A stretch of DNA of 64,000 bases from a bacterium (GTDB lineage Bacteria > Armatimonadota > UBA5829). Positions 16,031 through 25,000 of the stretch are shown one piece after another (position 1 is the first letter of the stretch; every line of letters begins with the position of its first letter). The stretch covers positions 156,419-220,418 of the forward strand of contig JAJFVF010000022.1 of NCBI GenBank assembly GCA_021371935.1, written 5' to 3'. The position numbers and the translations under genes were made by a program. The notes under the pieces were generated by a model. It worked only from the letters and a program-made list of their open reading frames with translations, searched no databases and was not told the DNA's origin.

Positions 16031-18160
16031 CTATAACAGGATATGGCCGACCTGATATACGATCAGCGTTATGACATATGCGAGGGCGGTCATTCCCACA
16101 AACTGAAATGTCGCCCATTTCCACGAATTGCTCTCGCGCTTCGTGATGGCGAAGGTAGCCATACACGGTGCGCTTATCAAACAAAAGAGCATGATGCAAA
16201 ATCCGTTCAGAGGCGTATAGTGCTTCCTGAGCTGAGTGCGCAGTGACCCGGATGTTTCGTCAGCCTCTCCTACCGCGAACACAATCCCGAGCTGCGCCAC
16301 AAACACTTCCTTGGCTGCTATCGCACCGACAAGAGCTGTTCCTATGCGCCAGTCGAACCCCAGAGGACGCAGCACAGGTTCGATGGTATGGCCGAGGCGG
16401 CCTGCAACTGAATAAGCCATGGTCTCGGCTTGTTGGTCGTCTGCGATTTGAGTAAGGCGATTATTCAGGGCATCGCCGCGCAGAGTCTGCTTCGCCTGAA
16501 TGGTGAGCTTTACATAGTCGTGGTCGAACGTGGTCTTCTTTGGAAAACTCGTGCAAACCCACAGCAAAATCGAAACACCGAGGATGATAGTTCCAGCTTT
16601 GGCAAGATAGAGCGCCGAGCGCTCCCACATGTGCAACAACACACTTTTTGCGCTCGGCAGATGATAGGGCGGAAGCTCCATAACAAAGGGGGCTGCCTGT
16701 CCTTTGAAGAGCGTCATGCTCAGGAGCTTCGCACACCCTATCGCCAGAACGATCCCGATGATGTAGATAAGCCAGAGCATCGGTGTCCTGAGACTTTGCG
16801 GGAAGAACGCAGGGATAATCAGCGCATATATCGGCAGCCTGGCGCCACAGCTTATGAGCGGCACGACCAACATGGTAAGCAGCCTGTCGCGCTTGTTCTC
16901 AAGAGTCCTGGTGGCCATGATCGCAGGCACAGAGCAGCCGAAACCGATGATAAACGGTATGAAACTCTTGCCATGCAGTCCGATCCGACTCATCAATCTA
17001 TCCATAATGAACGCCGTGCGTGCCATATATCCGGTGTCTTCCAGGATTGCGATTGCAATGAACAAAAGCATGATATTCGGCAGAAAGATAAGCACGCTGC
17101 CTACACCGGAAATTACCCCATCGACTAAGAGTGATCTGAGCAGGCTCTCAGACCCGCTCGGCCAAAAAGCCGAGATTATGTCCGCCAACCGGCCGAACCC
17201 GGCGTCTATCCAGTCCATGGGCGGCGCGCCGAGAGTGAACGTAAGTTGAAAGACCAAATACATGACAGCCAGAAATATAGGTATCCCCAGGTATTTGTTT
17301 GTGAGGATGGAGTCTATCCGATCAGAAAGGCGGCGCACTTCCGGCGCGCTGCGCACGGCCTGCCTGCAGATATCGGCTATATACGAATATCTCTTGTCCG
17401 CAATGGCGATTTCGGCGGACAGACCAAGACGCCTATTGACTGATGAACATGCTTTCTCGATATGCTCAACGGCATCTTGCGATGTTATCTTCGAGAAGAC
17501 CTGCTGATCGTTTTCGAGGAGCTTTATGGACATCCAGCGTCTGTCGATATCGGAGATGTGTTCGGTGACTCCAAGAGCCTCGGAGATTTCATAGATCTGT
17601 CTCTCAATTACATCTCCATAAAAGACGCCTGCAGCTTGTCTATGCGTTTTGCCCAACACAACAGCCAGAATAGCATCCAACAATTCGGCAGAGCCCTCGT
17701 TCCTGATCCCCACACAGGGAACAACCGGAACTCCGAGCAACTCTGAAAGCCGCTTTATGTCTATCTTGACTCTCATTTTCGAGGCTGTGTCGGTCATATT
17801 GAGCGCAATGATGACAGGCAGGCCAAGCTCGATGATCTGCATTGTCAGATAGAGGTTGCGTTCGAGATTGGACGCATCCACGATATTCACTACCAACTCC
17901 GGCCGCTCATCGACAAGATAGTTGCGCGCAACAAGTTCGTCCACCGCGTATGCTGAGAGGCTGTATGTGCCGGGCAAATCGACTATGTTGATATCATGAC
18001 CGCAATGCCTGCAACGGCCTTCTTTCTTTTCAACCGTCACACCAGGATAGTTGCCGACATGCTGACGCGCACCGGTCAGATTGTTGAAAATAGTCGTTTT
18101 GCCGGTGTTTGGGTTGCCTGCAAGGGCTATTGTTATAGTTTTGGTTATACCGGTTTTCAT
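16031..18160 (-). CDS. feoB: Ferrous iron transporter FeoB
   Basis: The inner-membrane ferrous iron permease, 709 aa from the chosen ATG. The N-terminal G domain has G1 GNPNTGKT (residues 15-22), G3 DLPG (about 61-64) and G4 NMTD. Helical FeoB_N, two Gate regions and FeoB_C follow, with hydrophobic segments such as IPIFLAVMYLVFQLTF and a conserved GCSVPAIMATRTL. The frame is open to 18229, but the ATG at 18160 has GGAG nine bases upstream and begins right before the G domain. A promoter with a DtxR-type operator in its spacer lies just upstream, besides read-through from feoA. Confidence 0.96.
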   Translation of the reverse strand: MKTGITKTITIALAGNPNTGKTTIFNNLTGARQHVGNYPGVTVEKKEGRCRHCGHDINIVDLPGTYSLSAYAVDELVARNYLVDERPELVVNIVDASNLERNLYLTMQIIELGLPVIIALNMTDTASKMRVKIDIKRLSELLGVPVVPCVGIRNEGSAELLDAILAVVLGKTHRQAAGVFYGDVIERQIYEISEALGVTEHISDIDRRWMSIKLLENDQQVFSKITSQDAVEHIEKACSSVNRRLGLSAEIAIADKRYSYIADICRQAVRSAPEVRRLSDRIDSILTNKYLGIPIFLAVMYLVFQLTFTLGAPPMDWIDAGFGRLADIISAFWPSGSESLLRSLLVDGVISGVGSVLIFLPNIMLLFIAIAILEDTGYMARTAFIMDRLMSRIGLHGKSFIPFIIGFGCSVPAIMATRTLENKRDRLLTMLVVPLISCGARLPIYALIIPAFFPQSLRTPMLWLIYIIGIVLAIGCAKLLSMTLFKGQAAPFVMELPPYHLPSAKSVLLHMWERSALYLAKAGTIILGVSILLWVCTSFPKKTTFDHDYVKLTIQAKQTLRGDALNNRLTQIADDQQAETMAYSVAGRLGHTIEPVLRPLGFDWRIGTALVGAIAAKEVFVAQLGIVFAVGEADETSGSLRTQLRKHYTPLNGFCIMLFCLISAPCMATFAITKRESNSWKWATFQFVGMTALAYVITLIVYQVGHILL

Positions 18161-18199
18161 AAATGCTTTCTCCAGTCTGCATTGATAGACATGGCACGT

Positions 18200-18229
18200 A
18201 AAGTTAGGCATGTCTAACTTTGCTGTCAA
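18200..18229 (-). promoter_or_regulatory. Promoter with DtxR-type operator upstream of feoB
   Basis: On the minus strand TTGACA (18229-18224) and TAACTT (18206-18201) are 17 bases apart. Between and over them lies an inverted repeat of 22 bases at 18200-18221: AAAGTTAG, six central bases GCATGT, CTAACTTT. The TTAG-N6-CTAA core resembles DtxR/MntR/IdeR boxes, and the same core precedes the regulator gene. Binding here would block the promoter. Confidence 0.7.
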
Positions 18230-18241
18230 AAAAATATAGCA

Positions 18242-18487
18242 CTACCTCACGAGTATTCTATATGCTGTTTCCCAGTCGAGCGCCAGCCGCACACCCTTTA
18301 CGATGAGAATACACGGCCCATGATGCGATCTTCCGGCAAGCCTGATCTGGACCCCAGGGCAAAAGCCCATCGCCGTAAGCTTGGACTTTACATTCTCCTC
18401 CGCCCGGATGCTCTCCAGCGTCACCGTATCACCCACATTCGCCAGAACAAGCGGCATACCGGATGTGTGTTCAAGTAATCGCATCAT
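18242..18487 (-). CDS. feoA: FeoA-family ferrous iron transport accessory protein
   Basis: An 81-aa SH3-like FeoA protein, the small cytosolic partner of FeoB. Visible features are VGDTVTLESI, VKSKLTAMGFCPGVQIRLAG and a closing strand VRLALDWETAYRILV. It begins seven bases after the regulator stop and ends 81 bases before feoB, all on the minus strand. AGGAG overlaps the upstream stop; the second of two adjacent ATG codons (18484) has the better spacing. Confidence 0.92.
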   Translation of the reverse strand: MMRLLEHTSGMPLVLANVGDTVTLESIRAEENVKSKLTAMGFCPGVQIRLAGRSHHGPCILIVKGVRLALDWETAYRILVR

Positions 18488-18493
18488 TTGCTC

Positions 18494-19249
18494 CTACATC
18501 CTCTTCATAACAATCCCTGCCGCTTCTTCCTTGCGCAGCGAGAGATGATAACCCTTGATCTTTACGTCTATAGGGTCGCCAAGGGGGGCGACTCGCTCGA
18601 CCTCGATTACTGTTCCAGGCGTAGCTCCCATATCCAGAAGACGGCGGCGTATCGTGCCTCCTGCCTCTATGCTTTCTATGGCGCCTTTTTCGCCGGGATT
18701 GATGTCACTGAGCTTTATGTGCATATCATCTGTTTCTCCTTTCCCAAGAATGTCGGGAAGATTTTTTAGGCATTGGCGAATACACGGCTCGCAAGTCTGC
18801 TTGCTGATGCCAGCATTGCAGTTGTGGGCATAGCCGTTTATCCAGTTGAAACCACCGCGTGGGCATTCCTTTACAAATTGCACGAACTGCACCAGTCGCT
18901 CAAGCACTGTCTCCGATATAGCATGCTCGAGCTGGCAGGCTGTGGATTCAGCCGTCTTTTCATCGAGCTGCAGCACCTCAAACAGAAAGCTATGGAGTAT
19001 TTCGTGACGGCGAACAACATTTTCGGCTACTTTGCGTCCCTGAGCCGTAAGCGTGACAACATCATATGGAGCATAATGCACCAGGTCGCGCTCTGCAAGC
19101 AGCCGCAATGCGCCGGTCACGGATGGACCCTTCACTGCAAGATGCTTTGCAATGTCCTTGCTTCGAGCCGCTCCTTTGGTGTTCGTAATGAGCAGGATTG
19201 CTTCCAGATAATCTTCAAGACTGGCGCTGAGCGCGGTTGCTGATGTCAT
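18494..19249 (-). CDS. DtxR/MntR-family metalloregulator with C-terminal FeoA domain
   Basis: A 251-aa iron- or manganese-dependent repressor. The N-terminal winged helix (SLEDYLEAIL, RSKDIAKHLAVKGPSVTGAL) is followed by the metal-binding dimerisation domain (RRHEILHSFL, ACQLEHAIS). A Cys-rich linker (C-x2-C and further Cys around NCNAGISKQTCEPCIRQC) comes next, then a FeoA/SH3-like domain (RRRLLDMGATPGTVIEV). AAGGAG stands seven bases before the ATG. A consensus promoter with a TTAG-N6-CTAA operator precedes it, so it is probably autoregulated and represses the feo genes when metal is plentiful. Confidence 0.92.
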   Translation of the reverse strand: MTSATALSASLEDYLEAILLITNTKGAARSKDIAKHLAVKGPSVTGALRLLAERDLVHYAPYDVVTLTAQGRKVAENVVRRHEILHSFLFEVLQLDEKTAESTACQLEHAISETVLERLVQFVQFVKECPRGGFNWINGYAHNCNAGISKQTCEPCIRQCLKNLPDILGKGETDDMHIKLSDINPGEKGAIESIEAGGTIRRRLLDMGATPGTVIEVERVAPLGDPIDVKIKGYHLSLRKEEAAGIVMKRM

Positions 19250-19293
19250 TGGTTTTGCTCCTTATAATGCCAAGTAATTTACTTAACGCGCCA

Positions 19294-19341
19294 AAAGTTA
19301 GGTGTCGCTAATATTATAAGCCGCTCCTACACACTTGTCAA
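19294..19341 (-). promoter_or_regulatory. Promoter and DtxR-type operator of the feo operon
   Basis: On the minus strand a perfect TTGACA (19341-19336) and perfect TATAAT (19318-19313) are 17 bases apart. Overlapping the -10 and extending downstream is AAAGTTAG-GTGTCG-CTAATATT (19294-19315, plus-strand reading), whose TTAG-N6-CTAA core matches the site upstream of feoB. The regulator gene starts 44 bases downstream of this site. Confidence 0.8.
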
Positions 19342-19426
19342 CAGCAACTTCTACTAGAAAGATACTTTTTTCGACTGTGTTGTCAGCGAAAATAAAGTGG
19401 ATGATTAAGAACATATTGGCCTACTA

Positions 19427-19500
19427 GCCCGGATTATGCATAAAACGCATAATCCGGGTCTCCGAGAGCATTATTCACGTTTCTCGTGAATAATGCGAGC
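19427..19500. repeat. Double-hairpin intergenic element, copy 2
   Basis: Two perfect 12-bp stems in succession: CCCGGATTATGC with GCATAATCCGGG, and GCATTATTCACG with CGTGAATAATGC. The copy at 4761-4834 has the same order and spacing with compensating differences. It lies in the 450-base gap between the divergent feo operon and the sigma factor gene; the gap also holds the feo promoter and a plus-strand terminator. Confidence 0.7.
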
Positions 19501-19600
19501 TAGAATATCGCTGCCGAAGCGGACCAAATGTCTTTACTTCGACCTGCCTTTATAGTGTCTGACATCGTCCAGCAAGGGTCCCCAGCTAGACTCAAAATGT

Positions 19601-19637
19601 AAAGCAGAGTATTCTATAATAGATGCTCTGCTTTTTT
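19601..19637 (+). terminator. Rho-independent terminator with no annotated upstream gene
   Basis: AAAGCAGAG (19601-19609) pairs with CTCTGC plus the first T residues of the following T6 run (19626-19637). The T-run is on the plus strand, so it would stop plus-strand transcription. No plus-strand gene ends here: the feo operon reads away on the other strand. It may end a small RNA that includes the double-hairpin element. Confidence 0.7.
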
Positions 19638-19699
19638 ACAACCTATAGAAATCCATTGAACCAAACACCGCCTCCATCCGCACTATATATTAGAAGCCA

Positions 19700-21370
19700 A
19701 TGATTACAGACGATGCGATACTTGTGAATATGGCGTTGGGCGGGAAGAGCGAAGCCTTCGATGAGCTTGTCAGGAAGCATCGGTCACGTGTGCTCTCTGT
19801 GGCGAGGATGCTGGTGGGGACCGCGGATGGTGCGGAGGATGTGGCACAACAGGCGTTTATGGCTGCGTTCATTAACCTCCGTTTGTTGCAGGATCCGGCC
19901 AGCTTCCGACCATGGCTGATGACTATCACTCGCAGATGCGCATTCCGCAGACGGACAGTGCAGTCTCGGGAGACAACCGAGCTTAATGAAGCCGTGATAA
20001 CGTCTCCATACCATCAGCCGGACGATACGGAGGCTAAAGCCAGGATAGCAGAGATGCTGGCTGAACTCTCCGCACGCAACCGAAAGATCGTAGTTCTGCA
20101 CTATCTGGACGGCTTTTCCTGCCGGGAGATCGGCGAAAGCATTGGCATTCCGCCGGGCACGGTCAGGCGCATTCTTCATGAATCACGCAATAGTCTCCGG
20201 GCATCGTCTGAAATGATGAGAGGTGCAAGTGAGATGGCACAGAAAAAACAGGGACCCAGGCATATGGAATGGTCTGTCAATGGGCAGTGGCCGGATGGAA
20301 TGATGGACAGCGTTCTGCGTCAGTCGATTTGCCTCACTATAAACAAAAGCGGACTAACCCCTGAGCAGATAGCTAAACGCATAGATGCCAATGAAGTCTA
20401 TGTGCGCGAGGCGCTGGATGTGCTTGAGGCTGAAGAGCTGGTTGCCAAAGTCGGCAGGGGCAGATACAGAACTGTGTTTGTTGCGCTTGATGCGGAGGAC
20501 CGGATAGAGATCAGCCGTAAGATTAGGGCAAGGTCGGAGAGTGTTGCGGATTTGCTTACAGGAGCTTTGCCTGAACTGCAAGCTGCTTGGGAGAGTTCTC
20601 CAAAACTCGCGCAGGGCTTCGATTGGAATACAGGAATATGGCCTACGCTTGCAATAATGGTATGCAATACGGGGATTTTCCGAAATGGATCGGTCGATAC
20701 CGGACTTAGACCACCTGTTCATCCGTCAAGTGGAGCGCACTACTGGGCACAGGGCCGCGAAAACGTCACTCCTGAGTATGTGCTTTGGGATACCGGGTTC
20801 TCTGTCACTTCAGCCAGAGATGCGCCTGTCCCAAGTTTTCACCACGGGTTGTTCTGGACCCATGGCCTGCCGTTCGCAAGACCTGCAGGTCATCCAGACA
20901 GGGACGGGATGTCAATACTCCGCGCCTTGGCGTCAGGATTCAGCGATATTGATTCTATTGCTCAAGCTGCCGGATTGAATACAGAGAAAGTGCGTGAAGC
21001 TGCTGCTGATGCGATTGAGATAAAGATGTTTAGACGCGAGCAGGATGGGCTGGCACTCACATTTCCTGTGTTTACCGACGAAGACGACAAGGCGATGCTG
21101 CCGATTGTTGACAAGGTTTGCAAGCGGCTTGCGCAGGAAGTGGACTGGACAACAAGACTTGTTGATGAGAAGTTTCCTGAACTCGGCTTCGGTCATCTGG
21201 AAGAGCAGTTCTGCACGTGGCGCGGCTTGTTAAGGGGCAGTGCGGCTGCAGAGGGACTTCGGTTCCTCTACAACCGAGGAATCCTGCCACATCCAGGAGA
21301 CCCGGCACCTGTGAACTTCTGTATGGTGGGCTGGTTTGACCAGACCAGGTTGTTTTCCTATTATAAGTGA
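19700..21370 (+). CDS. ECF-type RNA polymerase sigma factor with long C-terminal extension
   Basis: Residues 1-75 form sigma region 2 (AFDELVRKHRSRVLSVARML, DGAEDVAQQAFMAAF) and residues 118-165 form region 4 with its helix-turn-helix (LSARNRKIVVLHYL, FSCREIGESIGIPPGTVRRIL). After this usual ECF length there are about 380 more residues. These hold a winged-helix-like stretch (LTPEQIAKRIDANEVYVREAL, residues 210-260), a region with YWAQGRENVTPEYVLWDTGF, and a second helix-turn-helix-like part (SIAQAAGLNTEKVREAAADA). The extension may sense a ligand or hold the sigma domain inactive; no separate anti-sigma gene is adjacent. The upstream start context is weak. Confidence 0.85.
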   Translation: MITDDAILVNMALGGKSEAFDELVRKHRSRVLSVARMLVGTADGAEDVAQQAFMAAFINLRLLQDPASFRPWLMTITRRCAFRRRTVQSRETTELNEAVITSPYHQPDDTEAKARIAEMLAELSARNRKIVVLHYLDGFSCREIGESIGIPPGTVRRILHESRNSLRASSEMMRGASEMAQKKQGPRHMEWSVNGQWPDGMMDSVLRQSICLTINKSGLTPEQIAKRIDANEVYVREALDVLEAEELVAKVGRGRYRTVFVALDAEDRIEISRKIRARSESVADLLTGALPELQAAWESSPKLAQGFDWNTGIWPTLAIMVCNTGIFRNGSVDTGLRPPVHPSSGAHYWAQGRENVTPEYVLWDTGFSVTSARDAPVPSFHHGLFWTHGLPFARPAGHPDRDGMSILRALASGFSDIDSIAQAAGLNTEKVREAAADAIEIKMFRREQDGLALTFPVFTDEDDKAMLPIVDKVCKRLAQEVDWTTRLVDEKFPELGFGHLEEQFCTWRGLLRGSAAAEGLRFLYNRGILPHPGDPAPVNFCMVGWFDQTRLFSYYK

Positions 21371-21437
21371 TGTCATAGAGAAAGTGGTGCGCCAGCAAAC
21401 TCGTGGTAATAGATTCACCTACTTTGCAAGTTCGACG

Positions 21438-21717
21438 TTATAAAGTCTGGTGTGCCTTTTGTTTTGTATACAGGCTAGAATGGGAATTTTTGATAATCCC
21501 CGGACCATAAAGCTCACTAATCCTTGCTTCCACGATAGATGCCTGATGGCGACCCTTGCCATCACCGGGTCTCCAGCGATTGCCTCTGCTCTTCCCAGGT
21601 GGCCGACAATCTATCAGCGTGGCTAGTGACCCATTCGGCTCTTCTATTATCAGGATCGCCTCAATGATGTCCGGAGCAAGCAACGTCAATCTGAGCTGTT
21701 TGGCCGCAAACTAGACG
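21438..21717 (-). pseudogene. Possible site-specific recombinase C-terminal remnant
   Basis: On the minus strand a frame of about 92 codons begins right after a stop and reads LRLTLLAPDIIEAIL, close to a segment common near the C-terminus of serine recombinases (typical: R-L-x-x-LAPDIVEAIL-x-G). The following residues do not match well, and no resolvase catalytic domain is present upstream. I treat it as a decayed fragment. It lies in the 722-base gap between the sigma factor and the toxin cassette. An alternative is a chance open frame. Confidence 0.35.
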
Positions 21718-22092
21718 TCTAGTCCATTCTCCTGCGTGTGAGCTTGGCAGCCAAGCGAGTAGTCGGTATCATAAATTGGGAGTTGATATTCTCTCGCCCA
21801 TCAGACTGTAAGGTATTACATGTATGGGCTTAACACATAGAACCGCCTTCTGGAACTGCTCTAGCTTGCATTTGCCAATGACTACGTGTATGTCCGACGC
21901 ATTGGACATGACATGGTTTAATTGCTTCCCGATATGGGGTACGAAATTTCAACTTGCAGTAGCAACCAGAGGTTGAAAACCGGTGCCAGGAAAGAGATTA
22001 ACATTCCCCGCTATCTGTACAATAATGGACTATTTCTCAAAGCACCGGTTTAACTATTTTGATGGCAAGATTGACGAGAGGAGCGGATAACC
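21718..22092. other. Non-coding stretch upstream of the toxin cassette
   Basis: No convincing gene on either strand. It holds a 10-bp inverted repeat (see 21977-22051) and ends with GAGGAG, the ribosome binding site of the 1030-aa gene. I see no consensus promoter. Confidence 0.4.
21977..22051. repeat. Inverted repeat with 10-bp arms before the toxin cassette
   Basis: AAACCGGTGC (21977-21986) and GCACCGGTTT (22042-22051) are exact inverted copies 55 bases apart. The second arm ends 41 bases before the start of the 1030-aa gene. It may be a regulator site pair, a leader RNA stem or the trace of a recombination end. Confidence 0.5.
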
Positions 22093-25000
22093 GTGGAAAC
22101 ACTTTTCCGGCTGGTACTTAAACGACCAGCAATTGCCCAGAGCGAAGACGCACCGAGTATCTCTTTATCCCAGAATTCTCCTTTTCAGGCTTCACTTGCC
22201 AACACTCCAGCGTCTCGAGCCCGAATGCAGGCAGTTGCGCGCCGGTTTGTCAAGACACCCGCGTTCATCGGAGATCCGAAAGACCTAGCAATCTCTGGGG
22301 CACTTAGACAGTTAGCCCAGGAATTGTCTGCATTGGAACAGAAGGAAATGGTTCAGAATATAGATTTAGCGCAGGTGATTGAGGAAGCGTTTCATTTGAA
22401 ACCATCCGAACTGGTAGAAAAGCGGACTCTCGAAGACCCAATAGCTTCTTTGAAGGACAGCATCCTGGAAATAAAACTTCTGCCTGAGGAACAACATCGG
22501 CCTATCGAGGATCTAACTAACCAATTGAGGGATCTGGAGGTAGTTCTGAAGGTAGCTGCCGACGAGAACTTTCCCTGCCACGGAGCGGCATTGCGCCGAT
22601 ACCGTCGCCGCTCACTGAGGCTCCCCAACCAGGCCGACCTACAATCAAGCCTGTCGACGGTGCAACGTGAGAAGGAAAAGGAGAAAGAGCGGCAAGAAGC
22701 GCAAGCCAAGAAGCGTAAGGAGATTCAGGATCGGTTTGATCGGTACACACAACTGAAGGCCGCAGTTAACGAGCTGACAGCCCTCGGCGGCGAGCATTTT
22801 GAGACGACGGCACAGAAGTCGAGTCCGGGATATCTACCGCCAGCCGAGTTGAGGCCCCTTCAGCTCTTTATCCACGAGATGAAGAAGGAATTGACTGGTT
22901 CCGACCCGGGTCTCCAAGCAAGGGAGAACGCCAGTGAGCATATAGAACTTGTCCAACCGACCCATTACGCCCCAGCATCGGAAGTGACTCGTAGCACGAT
23001 AACCCAGAGAATCCGGTGTATGAATGGAACTCCGGAGTTCAAGCCCCTCCAACTCGGACAGACCGGTTTCCGGCTAAAGCCATCCGCAATGGACTCTCTT
23101 TCTACATGCACGCGGCAGATCCTGAAGGAACACAAGCTGGATACCGTCGAACGACCTCTCGACCAGGTCGTGGATAGGCTGCAGAGGGAGGCGACCGCTC
23201 TAACCAGCAATCTCAACTCACTTCTCGGCCAACCGATGCAGCATACATTCAAACGTATTGGTGACACAATGGTCATGATTACCACGCCCATGCCGTCTGT
23301 CTGGAGCGATTTGGTGATTGGAGGCAACATGGAACTGCCTGCAACTTATGTCTTCCCGACTGACTACAGGGTAACAGGGACGCATGGGAGCGTTATGCCC
23401 GTGGGCATAGCTGATCTCCTGGTCGTCAAGCAGCAACTAATGCGATACGAAGCAACTGATGTGGCGCATATAGAGAGCATACTCAGAGGAGAGCGCAAAG
23501 AACGCGAGCACACGAGACGACGAGAAACTGAAGAGCTGACGTTCCTCGAAACTGAAATGATCACCTCCGAGGAGCGAGAACTCGAGTCCACCAACCGGTT
23601 TGAGATGAGCCGAGAAACCAGCGAGACGATTAAGGAAGACGCTTCCCTCAAAGCTGGAATCACGGTGTCTGGCAAGTACGGACCATCAGTAGACTTCTCG
23701 GCGAGTGCCGAAGGTTCCATGTCGCGCAGCAAAGAGGAAGCGACGAAGACCGCAGCAACCTTCGCCCAGGACGTAACCCAGCGTAGCGCCAACAAAGTCA
23801 CAGAGCGAGTGCTTCAGCGCTCATCACTCCGCGTCACAAATGAGGTTAACGAGAGAAACAGCCACATGTTGGACAATGTCGGCGGTGGCGCGAACATATC
23901 AGGCATATACCAATGGGTGAACAAGGTATACCATGCGCAAATGTTCAACTACGGACTCCGTGCGCTCTACGATTTCATAATACCGGAGCCGGGGGCGTTC
24001 TTGATCGCAGCGTTTCAGAAGGCCCATAAGCATGCGATAGAGATCGAGAAGCCGGTCACTTTTGATCTGCAGGCCGATCAGATCACCGAGGAAAACTACC
24101 ATTACTGGGTCCACCAATACGGAGCAACGGACGTGATCGCCCCACCTGAGATATACAAAACCTATAGTCTCAACTACGATGCGTCCAGCAGCGACGAGCA
24201 TGCAGATTTCAACCATTCAGGGCAGATCACGATCGACGATGAATATGAGGCTGTCTGGGGTAGCGTGGGAACGGTCGAGACCATCTGGGAAGGCGACTAC
24301 TGCATAGATGTCATACTTGGCTCACGTGACCATCGTCTAGTAAACAACGGAGGATGGATATGGAGCACGACGCTGGATGGAGAACGTGGTTCCATTCCCT
24401 TCGCTTTGATCACCTGGAAAGTAGCCAATATTGGGGTCGCCGTCGAGGTGAAGTGCCAGCGCACGCAGCGTTCAGTACTAGCTTGGCAGCTTGACACACA
24501 TGCGAAACTTACCCAGGCATACAAGGCTCGGCTCTCTGAATACGAGGAGAAGCTTGCGAATCTCGAGATGCAGGCAGGTATCACTATCCAAGGCAAAACC
24601 CCTGCCCTCAACCTCGAACTCATGAATGATGAGTTGAAGAAGAACTGCATCAGCATTATGACAGCCCAGCACTACGACATGTTCGGCGCCATTGACATGG
24701 GATCAAATGGGCTCCCGCAGATCGACCTGCATGAGAGCGAAGCAGAAGGTGCCTACGTAAGGTTCTTCGAGCAGGCATTCGAATGGGAACACATGACTTG
24801 GATAACCTATCCGTACTTCTGGGGCCGCAAGAGCGAATGGGAGGCGCGTATTGCCTATGAGGATACCGACCCGCTCTTCAACCAGTTTCTAAAAGCCGGG
24901 TACGCTAGGGTAGTGGTGCCGGCGAGGCCAGGATTCGAAGGCGCTATCGATCATTTCATAACCTATGGCGAACTTTGGAATGGCGGCCCCCTTCCGACCA

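Noticed and set aside
16430..17128. 232-codon plus-strand open frame
   Set aside because: Antisense to feoB, Arg/His-rich without recognisable domain; a shadow of the real gene.
21800..21960. Minus-strand LKFRTPYREAI, reminiscent of an IS30-type transposase end
   Set aside because: Only about ten residues match and the following sequence does not continue the family pattern.
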